A DNA stretch of 64,000 nucleotides from Ensifer sp. USDA 6670 (GTDB taxonomy: Bacteria; Pseudomonadota; Alphaproteobacteria; Rhizobiales; Rhizobiaceae). Location of the stretch: NCBI GenBank assembly GCA_000421085.1, contig ATWE01000011.1, positions 1 through 64,000 on the forward strand. Direction: 5' to 3'. Shown here one piece after another: positions 19,328-27,852 of this stretch (its first letter is position 1; each line of letters starts with the position of its first letter). Made by a program: the position numbers and the translations under genes. The notes under the pieces are model-generated. The model worked only from the letters and a program-made list of their open reading frames with translations. It was not told the origin of the DNA and ran no database searches.

Positions 19328-19345
19328 AAAATTCTTACGAATTTT
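19328..19345. promoter_or_regulatory. Candidate operator: AAAATTC-N4-GAATTTT palindrome
   Basis: Perfect 7-bp inverted repeat with a 4-base spacer, 24-41 bases upstream of the XRE gene start. Size and spacing suit a dimeric XRE repressor. Assignment is inferred from position. Confidence 0.42.
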
Positions 19346-20143
19346 GCTGTTGAGTACGGGTCGACACGCGTCACTGCATGCCCCCTGAACCGCGATTCAA
19401 GGGAAAAAACATGCAGCAGATAAAAGTGCTGCAGCGACCGTTGTGCGCGTGAGACGCGCGGTGCTGCAGGACGGCGGTAACGTTTTATGTCATCGCTGTA
19501 ACATGGACAAGCCGAAATCGCTCTTGTGCACCGGAAGCGCCAGTCGGATGTCCGTTGCGGCACTGTGGAGTTGCGATGTTTTCGATTCGGCCATCAGGCC
19601 GAGAATCGTGCGAGCGGCGCGCGGATGAGGGCGGCGATAACGGTTGGGCCCCGTAGATCACAAAAGTTTACTGGAAAGCCGGCCGGGCCGGTCAAGTACT
19701 TCCCACGCGACATATGCAAAAGAAATCTCGAATACATTCAAAGGGTCGCAGGTCACGGCTGCATGCTCAACTATGCCGTTCCGGAAGGCGGGTGGGGTCT
19801 GACTTCCTCGGAACGGACCAAAATCCGGTTTTCAGGCGGCGCCGTTGTCCATACATTGAGCGGTATGGGGATTTCTAATTTAGCTGCATTACAGATTTTT
19901 AACGGCATATTTGCTTCGTACCGACTGCTGCTCGGCACTGAATCTCCACTTGGCGGATCGCCGCCGAGCATGAAACCGGGCGTTGCCATACGGCACTCGC
20001 CTTGGCCGGCAGATTGTTCAAGCCACAGAGGCGACCGCAAACACAATGTCCCGGATCTGTCCGTTCGCGTGGGCCCATGGCCGCGCCTACCGACCGTCGG
20101 ATCAGATTGGGATGCCGTGTGCGCCTAGGGGGAGGAATTGGAG
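19346..20143. other. Long intergenic region upstream of exsE
   Basis: Nearly 800 bases without a convincing gene. A 200-codon reading frame at 19526-20128 has no ribosome-binding site, no recognisable motif and coding-unlike composition. G+C falls around 19865-19915, a plausible place for the exsE promoter. No repeats or RNA gene recognised. Confidence 0.4.
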
Positions 20144-21964
20144 ATGAAGAACCAAACCGGTAATGAGACTGAGGTCCGAACGCCCACCGCCCCGTCGGAG
20201 GGCAGCAGTGTCTGGCAGCAGTTCGAGATGATGCGGCACGCCTTCGTCGACTCGCCGGTCTTGAAGCCTATCCTGTGGCTGGCAGCCGGCAGCTTCACCA
20301 TAATCATCGTCACCGCCATCGGGCAGATCGTTCTCAATCGCTGGTACCGGCCCTTCTTCGACGCGATCGAGCGGCGTGATCTCAACAGCTTCTTCTATCA
20401 GCTCATGCTGTTCGTCCTCCTCGCCGGGATCCTCCTGGTGTTCAACGTCGCCCAGCAGTGGCTCAACCAGATGGTGCGCTTGAAGCTGCGCGAGGGCCTG
20501 ACATTGGACTTGATCGGCGAATGGATGCGGCCGCGACGTGCCTTCCGACTGGCCAATGCCGGCACGATCGGGGTGAACCCGGATCAGCGCATGCAGGAGG
20601 ATGCCGGCCACCTCGCAGATCTCACGACCAGCCTCGGTTTCGGGCTTTTGCAATCGTCGATTTTGCTCATCTCGTTCGTTGGCGTCCTCTGGTCTCTTTC
20701 AGCGGGCTTTGCCTTCCAGATTGGAGAACGATCGCTGGAAATTCCGGGCTACATGGTGTGGGCTGCAATCCTCTACGCCGGCTCCGCTTCGTGGCTGAGC
20801 TGGCTCGTCGGCCGCCGACTGATCGTTCTGAACGGCGAGCGCTACGCCCGCGAGGCCGATCTTCGCTTCTCGATGATGCACGCCAACGAGCATATCGACG
20901 GCATCTCGCTTGCGGGCGGCGAGGCTGGCGAGCGACGGCGCCTGCAACTCGACCTCTCCTCCGTGCTCGACGCCACGCGCAACATATTCCGGGCCGAGAT
21001 CAATCTTGCCTGGGTTCAGGACGGCTACGGCTGGGTCACGGTCGTCGCACCCATCCTCGTTGCGGCGCCCGTCTATTTCGCGGGAAACATCAGCTTCGGC
21101 GGCCTAATGATGGCGGTGGGCGCGTTCAATCAGGTGCATTCGTCGCTGAAATGGTTCGTCGCCAATGTCAGCGCGATAACGGATTGGCGGGCAACGCTGC
21201 TGCGCGTTGCCGCCTTTCGCCGCGCGCTGATCACGGCGGACACGCTGCATGGCGATGAGAAACGTATCGAATTCGTCGAGAACGACAGTGCCACCATGAC
21301 TTTCGAGAACCTGGAGGTGGCCTCCCGCTCGGGGCGGACCCGGCTGGCGGAATCTCGTATCGAGATCGCCCCCGGCCAGCGGGTCAACATCATCGGCGAT
21401 CCGCGTGCCGGGAAGACGCTGGTCTTCCGGGCGCTCGCCGGACTCTGGCCGTGGGGAAGCGGCCGCGTGGGAATGCCGGCCGGCGAAGCGGTGGCCTTCA
21501 TTCCTCGCGCTCCTTATTTCCCCCGCGGCCGACTGCGCGACGCCCTAGCCTATCCGCACGCCGACAGTTTCCCCGATAAAGTGCTCGTGACTGCGCTTTC
21601 GAAGGTCGGGCTCGAGCATCTTGCCACGTCGCTCGATCGCGAGGCCCGTTGGGAACGCGAACTCGGCGACGACGAGCAGCGCCTGCTGGCTTTCGCCCGG
21701 CTCCTCGTGCAAAAGCCCCGTTGGGTGGTCATCGACGAAGCGCTGGAGACCATGGACGCCGATGCTCTCAAACGGGCCCTTTCGATCTTCGAGGGAGATC
21801 TGCGGGAGACCGCGGTGATCAAGATCGGCCGAACGCCGCGAAACGGAGTGCAGTTCTCCCGCGTGATCCATCTCGTCAAGGACACCGAAGCTCCCGCCTT
21901 GAAGCCGGTTCGCCTCGGTGGAGGCGTTTCGGGCCTGGAGGTGGCCGCACGCGGTGCGCCTTGA
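20144..21964 (+). CDS. exsE: ExsE, SbmA/BacA-like ABC transporter with fused ATPase (ABCD/YddA family)
   Basis: About 606 residues from ATG 20144 (GGGGGAGG nine bases upstream; a TTG two codons earlier is less likely). Residues 45-360 are an SbmA/BacA-like membrane domain (SLGFGLLQSSILLISFVGVLW). The ATPase follows, with Walker A GDPRAGKT and Walker B WVVIDEALETMD. The signature segment is LGDDEQRLLAFARLL where family members usually have LSLGEQQR, so the LSGGQ core is degenerate. Related proteins are annotated as long-chain fatty acid or peptide transporters; the substrate here is unknown. Confidence 0.82.
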   Translation: MKNQTGNETEVRTPTAPSEGSSVWQQFEMMRHAFVDSPVLKPILWLAAGSFTIIIVTAIGQIVLNRWYRPFFDAIERRDLNSFFYQLMLFVLLAGILLVFNVAQQWLNQMVRLKLREGLTLDLIGEWMRPRRAFRLANAGTIGVNPDQRMQEDAGHLADLTTSLGFGLLQSSILLISFVGVLWSLSAGFAFQIGERSLEIPGYMVWAAILYAGSASWLSWLVGRRLIVLNGERYAREADLRFSMMHANEHIDGISLAGGEAGERRRLQLDLSSVLDATRNIFRAEINLAWVQDGYGWVTVVAPILVAAPVYFAGNISFGGLMMAVGAFNQVHSSLKWFVANVSAITDWRATLLRVAAFRRALITADTLHGDEKRIEFVENDSATMTFENLEVASRSGRTRLAESRIEIAPGQRVNIIGDPRAGKTLVFRALAGLWPWGSGRVGMPAGEAVAFIPRAPYFPRGRLRDALAYPHADSFPDKVLVTALSKVGLEHLATSLDREARWERELGDDEQRLLAFARLLVQKPRWVVIDEALETMDADALKRALSIFEGDLRETAVIKIGRTPRNGVQFSRVIHLVKDTEAPALKPVRLGGGVSGLEVAARGAP

Positions 21965-22011
21965 GTTCGGATCAAGGTGCTACGGCCCCTGACATACGCG
22001 CGACTGCTGCT

Positions 22012-22749
22012 TCAAACGCCGCGCCTGTTGCCCCAGATGAGGACATGCAATTGCGGCAGGACCCGCGCCTCGAACCACCTGTCCGCAACGACCCTATCGA
22101 CCAACCAGCGCATCCGCTCCATCACGCCGTCGATATCGATCGGCGCGTCCGCCTCGTCCGCGGGCGGCGGAGTATGGTTGCCGGGCTGCAGATAGACGGG
22201 AAGATGTGGATGGCGCGCGGCAGCTGTCCTTGCATAGGCATAGTCCGCTTCATCGAAGACCACGAATTTGAGTACCGTCTGCGGCTTGCTTCCAGCACTG
22301 CGGAGACAGTCGTCGAACGCCTCCCAATCGGTCTCCATCCCGCTCGAAGGCGGCTTTGGACTGAGCACCAGCACGTCGAGAGCGGCGAACCAGTCGCGGG
22401 CGATCGAACCTTGCGTCTCAAGGGCAAACCGGTAGCCCTGCTCATGGCCGCGGCCGATCAGATCCCCGAACGGCTGGATAGCCGGGTTGCCGCCCGATAG
22501 CGAAACCATCACAGCTTCACCGTCCGAAAGCCGAACGATTTCCTGCCAAACCTCCTCGGTCGACATCGTTTGCCATTCATGCCGGTAGCTGCTCTCGACG
22601 GCATGGAGGCTGTCGCACCAGGAACAGCGGTAGTCGCATCCGCCGCTCCTGACGAATACCGTCGGCAGGCCGATCAGCACCCCCTCCCCCTGGATCGTCG
22701 GTCCGAAGATCTCGCTGACGCGGATTTCGTTGGATCGGGTGTGGTTCAC
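22012..22749 (-). CDS. queE: QueE, 7-carboxy-7-deazaguanine synthase (radical SAM); ExsD
   Basis: About 245 residues from a GTG at 22749 that overlaps the queD stop (GTGA); upstream in-frame codons lie inside que[12 protein letters not shown] and the cluster motif [10 protein letters not shown] define QueE-type radical SAM enzymes. It converts carboxy-tetrahydropterin to 7-carboxy-7-deazaguanine in the preQ0/queuosine pathway. It is the third gene of the compact queC-queD-queE operon, known as exsB-C-D in S. meliloti. Confidence 0.92.
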   Translation of the reverse strand: MNHTRSNEIRVSEIFGPTIQGEGVLIGLPTVFVRSGGCDYRCSWCDSLHAVESSYRHEWQTMSTEEVWQEIVRLSDGEAVMVSLSGGNPAIQPFGDLIGRGHEQGYRFALETQGSIARDWFAALDVLVLSPKPPSSGMETDWEAFDDCLRSAGSKPQTVLKFVVFDEADYAYARTAAARHPHLPVYLQPGNHTPPPADEADAPIDIDGVMERMRWLVDRVVADRWFEARVLPQLHVLIWGNRRGV

Positions 22750-23105
22750 GGCCGATATTCCGCCCAGGTCTTCGCCGTCTCGCTGACGCGAACGGCTGTC
22801 GTCTCGGGCAGCCGAGCCCGGCACCATTCGTAGAAATGCTGCGCCAGGCATTCCGCCGTCACCCGGTCGTGCCCGAGCACGTCGTTCAGATGGCGGTGGT
22901 CGAAACACTCGTCGATATAGTGCTTCAGCGGAGCGAGCTCGTGATAGTCGCGCACGAATCCATGTTCGTTCAGCCTTTCGCCGGAAAGCTCGACCTCGAC
23001 GATGTAGTTGTGCCCATGCAGCCGCGCGCATTGATGCTCCGGCGGCAGGCTCTTCAGCTGGTGCGAAGCGGAGAAATGGAATTCCTTGGTGATGCGGAAC
23101 ATCAT
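22746..23105 (-). CDS. queD: QueD, 6-carboxy-tetrahydropterin synthase; ExsC
   Basis: 119 residues, standard length. Zinc-binding histidines lie in FSASHQL and LHGHNY, with the catalytic cysteine in [11 protein letters not shown]. It converts dihydroneopterin triphosphate to carboxytetrahydropterin, the second step of preQ0 synthesis. The ATG at 23105 overlaps the queC stop, and its own stop overlaps the queE start, so all three are translationally coupled. Confidence 0.94.
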   Translation of the reverse strand: MMFRITKEFHFSASHQLKSLPPEHQCARLHGHNYIVEVELSGERLNEHGFVRDYHELAPLKHYIDECFDHRHLNDVLGHDRVTAECLAQHFYEWCRARLPETTAVRVSETAKTWAEYRP

Positions 23106-23812
23106 TTCACCTCTTCGGCAACGAAGGAGCCGGTCGCTGCGACCCAGAAGTCGGGATCGTCGTACTCCGTTGGATCAGGGACGCCCGCCAGGTGAAAGGC
23201 TTCGCGCCGTTCGACGCAGGTGCCGCAGCGCCCGCAATGGCGGGCACCTCCCTTGTAGCAGGACCAGGTCTCTACAAAGGGGGTATCGTGCCCGGCTCCG
23301 TCCGCGACGATATGCGCCTTCGAGACGTTTACATAGGGGGCATAGAGCGCGACATCCGCATATCCATCGAGCGCGTGGTTCTGCATCGCCTGGAAGGCAT
23401 CGATGAAGCCCGGCCTGCAATCGGGATAGATGAAGTGGTCGCCTCCATGTACGGCGGTCGCGACCGCATCCGCCTTGCGGGCTGCAGCGACCCCGAAGGC
23501 GATGGCGAGCATGATGGCGTTGCGGTTCGGCACCACCGTCGCCTTCATCGTCTCTTCGGCATAGTGTCCGTCCGGGACGTCCACCTCGTCGGTGAGCGCC
23601 GATCCGGTGAGGTGGCAGCCGATCTCGCGGATGTCGATGATCTGATGCGGAACGCCGAGGCGCCTGGCGCAGGCGGCGGCGAAATCCAGTTCCTTGCGGT
23701 GTCTTTGGCCATAATCGAACGACAGGAGGCCGGAAAGCTCCTGTTCGGCCGCGACCTTGTGCGCGAGCGAAACGGAATCCAATCCGCCGGAGCAGATTAC
23801 AATTGTCTTCAT
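23102..23812 (-). CDS. queC: QueC, 7-cyano-7-deazaguanine (preQ0) synthase; ExsB
   Basis: 236 residues from ATG 23812 (AAGGA eight bases upstream; a GTG one codon earlier is possible). PP-loop SGGLDS at residues 8-13 binds ATP. The C-terminal cysteines in [15 protein letters not shown] bind zinc. It makes preQ0 from carboxydeazaguanine. In S. meliloti the gene is exsB and was reported to affect succinoglycan levels. I see no convincing preQ1 riboswitch in the 180-base leader. Confidence 0.95.
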   Translation of the reverse strand: MKTIVICSGGLDSVSLAHKVAAEQELSGLLSFDYGQRHRKELDFAAACARRLGVPHQIIDIREIGCHLTGSALTDEVDVPDGHYAEETMKATVVPNRNAIMLAIAFGVAAARKADAVATAVHGGDHFIYPDCRPGFIDAFQAMQNHALDGYADVALYAPYVNVSKAHIVADGAGHDTPFVETWSCYKGGARHCGRCGTCVERREAFHLAGVPDPTEYDDPDFWVAATGSFVAEEVK

Positions 23813-24003
23813 CACAGGTGTCCTTGTTTTGACCGGGTAGGCTGCGACCGGAGTTCTACTGGGCGCCTTTTAGGCCAAAGAGGACGGCTTGTGAATGGCC
23901 ACCGGTGCGGGAAGACATAAGTTTGTGCCTGCGGCTAACCGGAAGAGGGACTGCGCGCTGAACAGCCGCTTGGTGGGAGCCTTCGCGGAGCGTGGTCCCT
24001 TTC

Positions 24004-24155
24004 TAGTCGTTCCGGAACAGCCCGCGTTTGCGCAGTATCGGCACCACCTCAGTCGCGAACAATTCGAACTGCTTGTGTACGATCGGCGGCATAACGTTGA
24101 AGCCGCGACGAAGCGGGAAATAGCGCATTTGGCCCTGGGGGCCCGAGTAAGCTTC
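24004..24155 (-). pseudogene. Decayed C-terminal fragment of an LLM-class flavin-dependent monooxygenase
   Basis: On the minus strand from about 24100 to a TAG at 24006-24004 the frame reads LRRGFNVMPP, then FELFATEVVPILRKRGLFRND. This closely resembles the C-terminal signature of NtaA/SnaA-type luciferase-like monooxygenases ('GFNLMPP...VVPELQRRGLFR'). Upstream the frame is closed by a TGA near 24155, and the rest of the roughly 440-residue enzyme is absent. Some members desulfonate or oxidise organosulfur compounds, which would suit the neighbouring tauABC. The rest of 23813-24366 holds nothing recognisable. Confidence 0.55.
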
Positions 24156-24366
24156 ATCTTCACTGCATTCTGGACGCTATATCGACCTCGCATCCCGCGC
24201 AACAGCGCCTGGACGCAATCCGGGCGCTGCCCGAGACAGGTTTGAAGGAAAGTTCTCATCTGCTGGTCCGCAAAATGAGATTCGCTTATCTCTACTAAAT
24301 CTATGGATTATAACATCTTGTATAAAGCTGGCGATTGCCATTGCCATGACACTCAGGAGAGCAAGA

Positions 24367-25377
24367 ATGAAAATCCATCGCAGGACCCTCGCGACCTTAA
24401 CCGCCGGCGCGGTTCTGGCAGTCGCGATACCCGTTTCCGCTGCCTTCTCGGCAGACGTGACGCTTAATATCGGATACCAGCCGATCGTGGAACCGTCGCG
24501 CGTTCCCCAGGCGGACGGCACCTATGAGAAGGCCACCGGCGCCAAGATCAACTGGCAGAAATTCGATGGCGGCGCGGACGTCATTGCGGCGATCGCTTCG
24601 GGCTCGCTCGATATCGGTTATGTCGGCTCCTCACCCTTGGCGGCCGCCGCCAGCCGCGAACTGCCGATCGAAACCGTCGCGATTGTCGGCCTGATCAGCG
24701 AGGCTGAAGCTCTTGCCGTGCGCGGCATCGACAAGCCCGACGAACTCGCCGGCAAGAAGATCGCGACCCCGTTTGTCTCGACCGCCCATTACAGCCTGCT
24801 GACCGCCCTGAAACATTGGAACATCGATCCGAAGTCCGTCGAGATCCTCAATCTGCGCCCGTCGGAAATCGCGGCCGCCTGGTCGCGCGGTGATATCGAC
24901 GGCGCCTATGTCTGGGATCCGGTTCTCGCCGAGATAAAGAAACACGGAACCGTCCTAGCGACATCCGCCGACGTTGGAAACTGGGGTGGCCCGACTTTCG
25001 ACGCCTGGATCGTCAGCAAGAAATTCGCGGAGGCGCACCCGGACGTGGTCGCCGCGTTCGCCAAGATAACGGGCGATGCAACGGCCTCCTACCGCGCCAA
25101 TCCCGAGGCTTGGAACGCCACATCCCCGGAAGCCGAGAAGATCGCGCGGCTGACCGGTGCCAGGCAGGAAGAGGTCCCGGCACTTCTCAAGGGCTACACC
25201 TTTCCGACCCTCGAAGAGCAGGCCGGCGCCGGTCTCCTGGGTGGCGGCACGGTGAAAGCTGTCGAAGCAACCGCGGCCTTCCTCGAGGAGCAGGGCAAGA
25301 TTCCGGCGGCCCTTGCGGACTATAGCGCCTATGTCTCGCCCCGATGGGTGAAGGAAGCCGCCAAGCTTTCCTTCTGA
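24367..25377 (+). CDS. tauA: Taurine/sulfonate ABC transporter substrate-binding protein, TauA-like
   Basis: 336 residues from ATG 24367, preceded by CAGGAGAG; an ATG seven codons earlier is less likely. Signal peptide MKIHRRTLATLTAGAVLAVA ends near FSA. The mature protein (DVTLNIGYQPIVEPSRVPQADGTYEKATG) matches the TauA group of sulfonate-binding proteins. It forms an importer with tauB and tauC immediately downstream. No TauD or other desulfonating enzyme is intact nearby. Confidence 0.85.
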   Translation: MKIHRRTLATLTAGAVLAVAIPVSAAFSADVTLNIGYQPIVEPSRVPQADGTYEKATGAKINWQKFDGGADVIAAIASGSLDIGYVGSSPLAAAASRELPIETVAIVGLISEAEALAVRGIDKPDELAGKKIATPFVSTAHYSLLTALKHWNIDPKSVEILNLRPSEIAAAWSRGDIDGAYVWDPVLAEIKKHGTVLATSADVGNWGGPTFDAWIVSKKFAEAHPDVVAAFAKITGDATASYRANPEAWNATSPEAEKIARLTGARQEEVPALLKGYTFPTLEEQAGAGLLGGGTVKAVEATAAFLEEQGKIPAALADYSAYVSPRWVKEAAKLSF

Positions 25378-25443
25378 GACCCCGGCGGCGAGCGAAGCGA
25401 CGCGGTCTCCCTGACCGCGTTCTCGTATTTCAAGGAGCACACC

Positions 25444-26247
25444 ATGAGCCAGCTATCATTCAACGAGGTGAGCCTCGTCTATCCGCCCCGCGATCGCCGA
25501 GCCGCATCGCAACTGGTGCTGGACCGGGTCACTGTCTCCCTTGCGACGGGCGAATTTGTCGTGGTTATAGGACGGTCCGGCTCCGGCAAGACCAGCCTTC
25601 TCAACCTCGCTGCCGGTTTTCAGGAGCCAACCGGTGGGACTGTGAAGCTGGACGGTAACACCATCGAGGGACCGGGCGCCGAACGCGCCGTGGTTTTTCA
25701 GGACGACGCGCTCTATCCTTGGCTGGACGCCCGCGACAACGTCGCTTTTCCCTTGAGGCTCAGGGGGGTAGGCGAGCGGGAGCGCCGCGCGCGGGCAGAC
25801 GAGCTTCTCGACCTCGTGGGCCTCACCGGCGCGGGAAACCGTCGGGTGTGGGAACTTTCGGGTGGTATGCGTCAGCGTGTCGGAATCGCGCGTGCGCTTG
25901 CCGCCGAGCCCCGCTTCCTCTTGCTGGACGAGCCACTGGGCGCGCTCGATGCGCTGACGCGCAACAGGATGCAGACCTTTCTTCTGGATGTCTGGGCGAA
26001 GAGCCGGTGCGGCGCGCTGCTGATCACCCACAGCATCGACGAGGCACTTCTCCTCGCTACGCGTATTGTTGTGCTGTCACCGAATCCCGGCCGGCTTGCG
26101 GCGGATATCACCAGCAGCTTTGCCGCCGATATTCTCGCCGGGACCCCGGCGAGCGTGGTGCGCTCGTCGCCCGCCTTCAAGCGCATGCATGATGATGTGA
26201 CCGGCCTGATCAACTCCGTTACCCTGGAAGAGGAGCTTGCCGCATGA
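25444..26247 (+). CDS. tauB: Taurine/sulfonate ABC transporter ATPase, TauB-like
   Basis: 267 residues. Walker A GRSGSGKTS (about 40), signature LSGGMRQR (about 138) and Walker B FLLLDEPLGALD (about 158) are intact. AAGGAG precedes ATG 25444. Its stop overlaps the tauC start in ATGA. Length and sequence fit TauB/SsuB ATPases that drive aliphatic-sulfonate uptake under sulfate limitation. Confidence 0.9.
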   Translation: MSQLSFNEVSLVYPPRDRRAASQLVLDRVTVSLATGEFVVVIGRSGSGKTSLLNLAAGFQEPTGGTVKLDGNTIEGPGAERAVVFQDDALYPWLDARDNVAFPLRLRGVGERERRARADELLDLVGLTGAGNRRVWELSGGMRQRVGIARALAAEPRFLLLDEPLGALDALTRNRMQTFLLDVWAKSRCGALLITHSIDEALLLATRIVVLSPNPGRLAADITSSFAADILAGTPASVVRSSPAFKRMHDDVTGLINSVTLEEELAA

Positions 26248-27092
26248 CGCTCACGACCGATCAGGAAGAGACCTACAATTCCGATGCAAATGCAACCGAG
26301 CCGGCCCGGGCGCCCGATCGAACAAGGCCGGTGCCGATTTTCCTGATTTCGCTTCTGACGGTGGTCGGCCTCGTGGCGAGCTGGGCGGCGGCCACCTCGG
26401 CCGAGCTCGTCTCGCCGTTGTTCCTGCCCTCTCCTGCCGCCGTCGCCCTATCGCTTTTGCACCTTGTTTCTGTGGGCTTCGTCGATTCGACCTTGCTGGA
26501 GCATGTACAGGCAAGCCTCGGACGCGTGCTCGGCGGCCTCGCCGTTTCTGTGGTGATCGGCGTGCCTGCCGGGCTTGCGATCGGTACAAGTCGCATCGGC
26601 CGGGGTGTCCTTGACCCGATCGTCGAATTTCTGCGGCCGCTGCCGCCTTTGGCCTATCTGCCCTTGATCATCATCTGGTTCGGTATCGGCGAGGCCTCCA
26701 AAGTGACCGTCATCGCCCTATCGATGCTACCATCTATAATCATCTCGACGGCATCCGGCGTCCGCTGCGTACCAAAGGACCACATTAACGCGGCCCGTGC
26801 CTTTGGAGCCACGAAGGGGCAGGTAACCCTTCACGTGGTTCTGCCCTCCGCCCTTCCCTCGATTCTGACAGGCACGAGAATTGCTCTCGGCGCGGGGTGG
26901 TCGACGCTCGTTGCTGCGGAACTCGTGGCCGCCACCCGAGGGCTCGGGTTCATGATCCAGTCGGCGGCGCAGTTCCTCGTCACCGATGTGGTGATCGCGG
27001 GCATAGCCGTTATCGCATTGATTGCCATACTCCTCGAGATCGCCGCGCGTGCCCTCGAACGGTGGCTCGCGCCCTGGGCTTCGGCAAGCTGA
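26244..27092 (+). CDS. tauC: Taurine/sulfonate ABC transporter permease, TauC-like
   Basis: 282-residue inner-membrane permease with about six helices. The EAA-type loop reads HINAARAFGATKGQVTLHVVLPSALP, and GAGWSTLVAAELVAATRGLGFMI is typical of TauC/SsuC. Translationally coupled to tauB by a 4-base overlap and the last gene of the operon. The hydrophilic N-terminal 30 residues are variable in the family. Confidence 0.9.
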   Translation: MTLTTDQEETYNSDANATEPARAPDRTRPVPIFLISLLTVVGLVASWAAATSAELVSPLFLPSPAAVALSLLHLVSVGFVDSTLLEHVQASLGRVLGGLAVSVVIGVPAGLAIGTSRIGRGVLDPIVEFLRPLPPLAYLPLIIIWFGIGEASKVTVIALSMLPSIIISTASGVRCVPKDHINAARAFGATKGQVTLHVVLPSALPSILTGTRIALGAGWSTLVAAELVAATRGLGFMIQSAAQFLVTDVVIAGIAVIALIAILLEIAARALERWLAPWASAS

Positions 27093-27154
27093 GCCCCCAG
27101 AATGGCGCCCTCTCCGAGGAAAACAACGCACCATCAAAACCTGGGAACAAACAC

Positions 27155-27373
27155 TTAGTGCTGGGTGGCTATTGCCTCCAGCTCATTCCGTTTGAGTTCG
27201 TCGATCGCTTCGAGTGCTTCTTCGGCTGACCAACCTGCGGACACCGCCGCCTGCAATAACTTGGCCTCCGCCTCCCGCTCGAGTTGCATGTACAAAGGCT
27301 CCAACGCCTCTTGGACCGTTAGAATGTGCTCATCCGGAGCAACGACATGGACATGTGAGGTTGAGGGCGACAT
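27155..27373 (-). CDS. Small acidic hypothetical protein
   Basis: 72 residues from ATG 27373, chosen because GGAGGAAGG lies just upstream. The sequence is acidic and helical (EHILTVQEALEPLYMQLEREAEAKLLQAA, continuing WSAEEALEAIDELKRNELEAI). No domain recognised and no signal peptide. A GGAAC-N16-AGTT element 41 bases upstream suggests stress-sigma control. It is divergent from the Gly/Ser-rich gene trio. The strong ribosome-binding site and coherent composition make it a likely real gene. Confidence 0.6.
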   Translation of the reverse strand: MSPSTSHVHVVAPDEHILTVQEALEPLYMQLEREAEAKLLQAAVSAGWSAEEALEAIDELKRNELEAIATQH

Positions 27374-27413
27374 GGCACAAACCTTCCTCCTTCGCACCGA
27401 CGTGTTCCGACAA

Positions 27414-27438
27414 AACTCTAAGAGCGGCCGTCTGTTCC
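27414..27438 (-). promoter_or_regulatory. Candidate EcfG/RpoE2-type promoter of the small acidic protein gene
   Basis: Minus strand GGAAC (27438-27434), 16-nt spacer, AGTT (27417-27414), 40 nt upstream of ATG 27373. Partial match in the -10 (A for C). Confidence 0.42.
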
Positions 27439-27538
27439 ACCGGATTTACACTTCGGGAATTAGATGAACGCGCATGCTCGACACGCGTCACACTGCTCTT
27501 CCGTCACCGGCCGCGCGACCGTGGTTCACCGCGGCACG

Positions 27539-27661
27539 CTAGAAATCAGCGCCGCCGCGAACTGCTGCAGCGGCGATCGACCCGCAGAGCCCCGCAAGGA
27601 CAAGCACCATCAGTTGTTGAGAAGGGCTGCGCGGAAACCAAGCGTGCAAAACGAATAACAT
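27539..27661 (-). CDS. Possible 40-residue single-helix membrane peptide
   Basis: From ATG 27661 the frame reads MLFVLHAWFPRSP, then a hydrophobic helix LMVLVLAGLCGSIAAAAV, and stops at 27539. Composition is protein-like, but there is no clear ribosome-binding site and the frame extends upstream as non-coding-looking sequence. It lies between the divergent small genes at 27373 and 27853. Tentative. Confidence 0.3.
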   Translation of the reverse strand: MLFVLHAWFPRSPSQQLMVLVLAGLCGSIAAAAVRGGADF

Positions 27662-27777
27662 GCCGGCCGAGTTCCATTCGCAATCGCCGCTCGGACCTAT
27701 GCACGTGCCGAATGGACCAAGGTCCGATCGGCTTCCAGACCATGCGCCGGCGTCCCTTCGGTCCGAAGTCCCAGCCC

Positions 27778-27802
27778 GGAACACGTCATGCTGGTTTGGG
27801 TT
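27778..27802 (+). promoter_or_regulatory. Candidate EcfG/RpoE2-type promoter of the Gly/Ser-rich gene trio
   Basis: GGAAC (27778-27782), 16-nt spacer, GGTT (27799-27802), 50 nt before ATG 27853. It matches GGAAC-N18-TT with G for C at the first -10 base. Confidence 0.42.
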
Positions 27803-27852
27803 GGTAGACAGGTTGCAGCCTCAAGGACATCAACCTCAGGAAAGGAACTCCA

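Noticed and set aside
19814-19840. GGAAC followed by GTTTT before exsE
   Set aside because: Spacer is 13 nt, outside the 16-17 nt needed for EcfG promoters.
19526-20128. 200-codon open frame upstream of exsE
   Set aside because: No ribosome-binding site, no motif, residue composition unlike a protein and a mix of codon use not like neighbours; treated as non-coding.
23813-23900. preQ1 riboswitch before queC
   Set aside because: Searched the leader by eye for preQ1-I and preQ1-II consensus elements and found none that fit.
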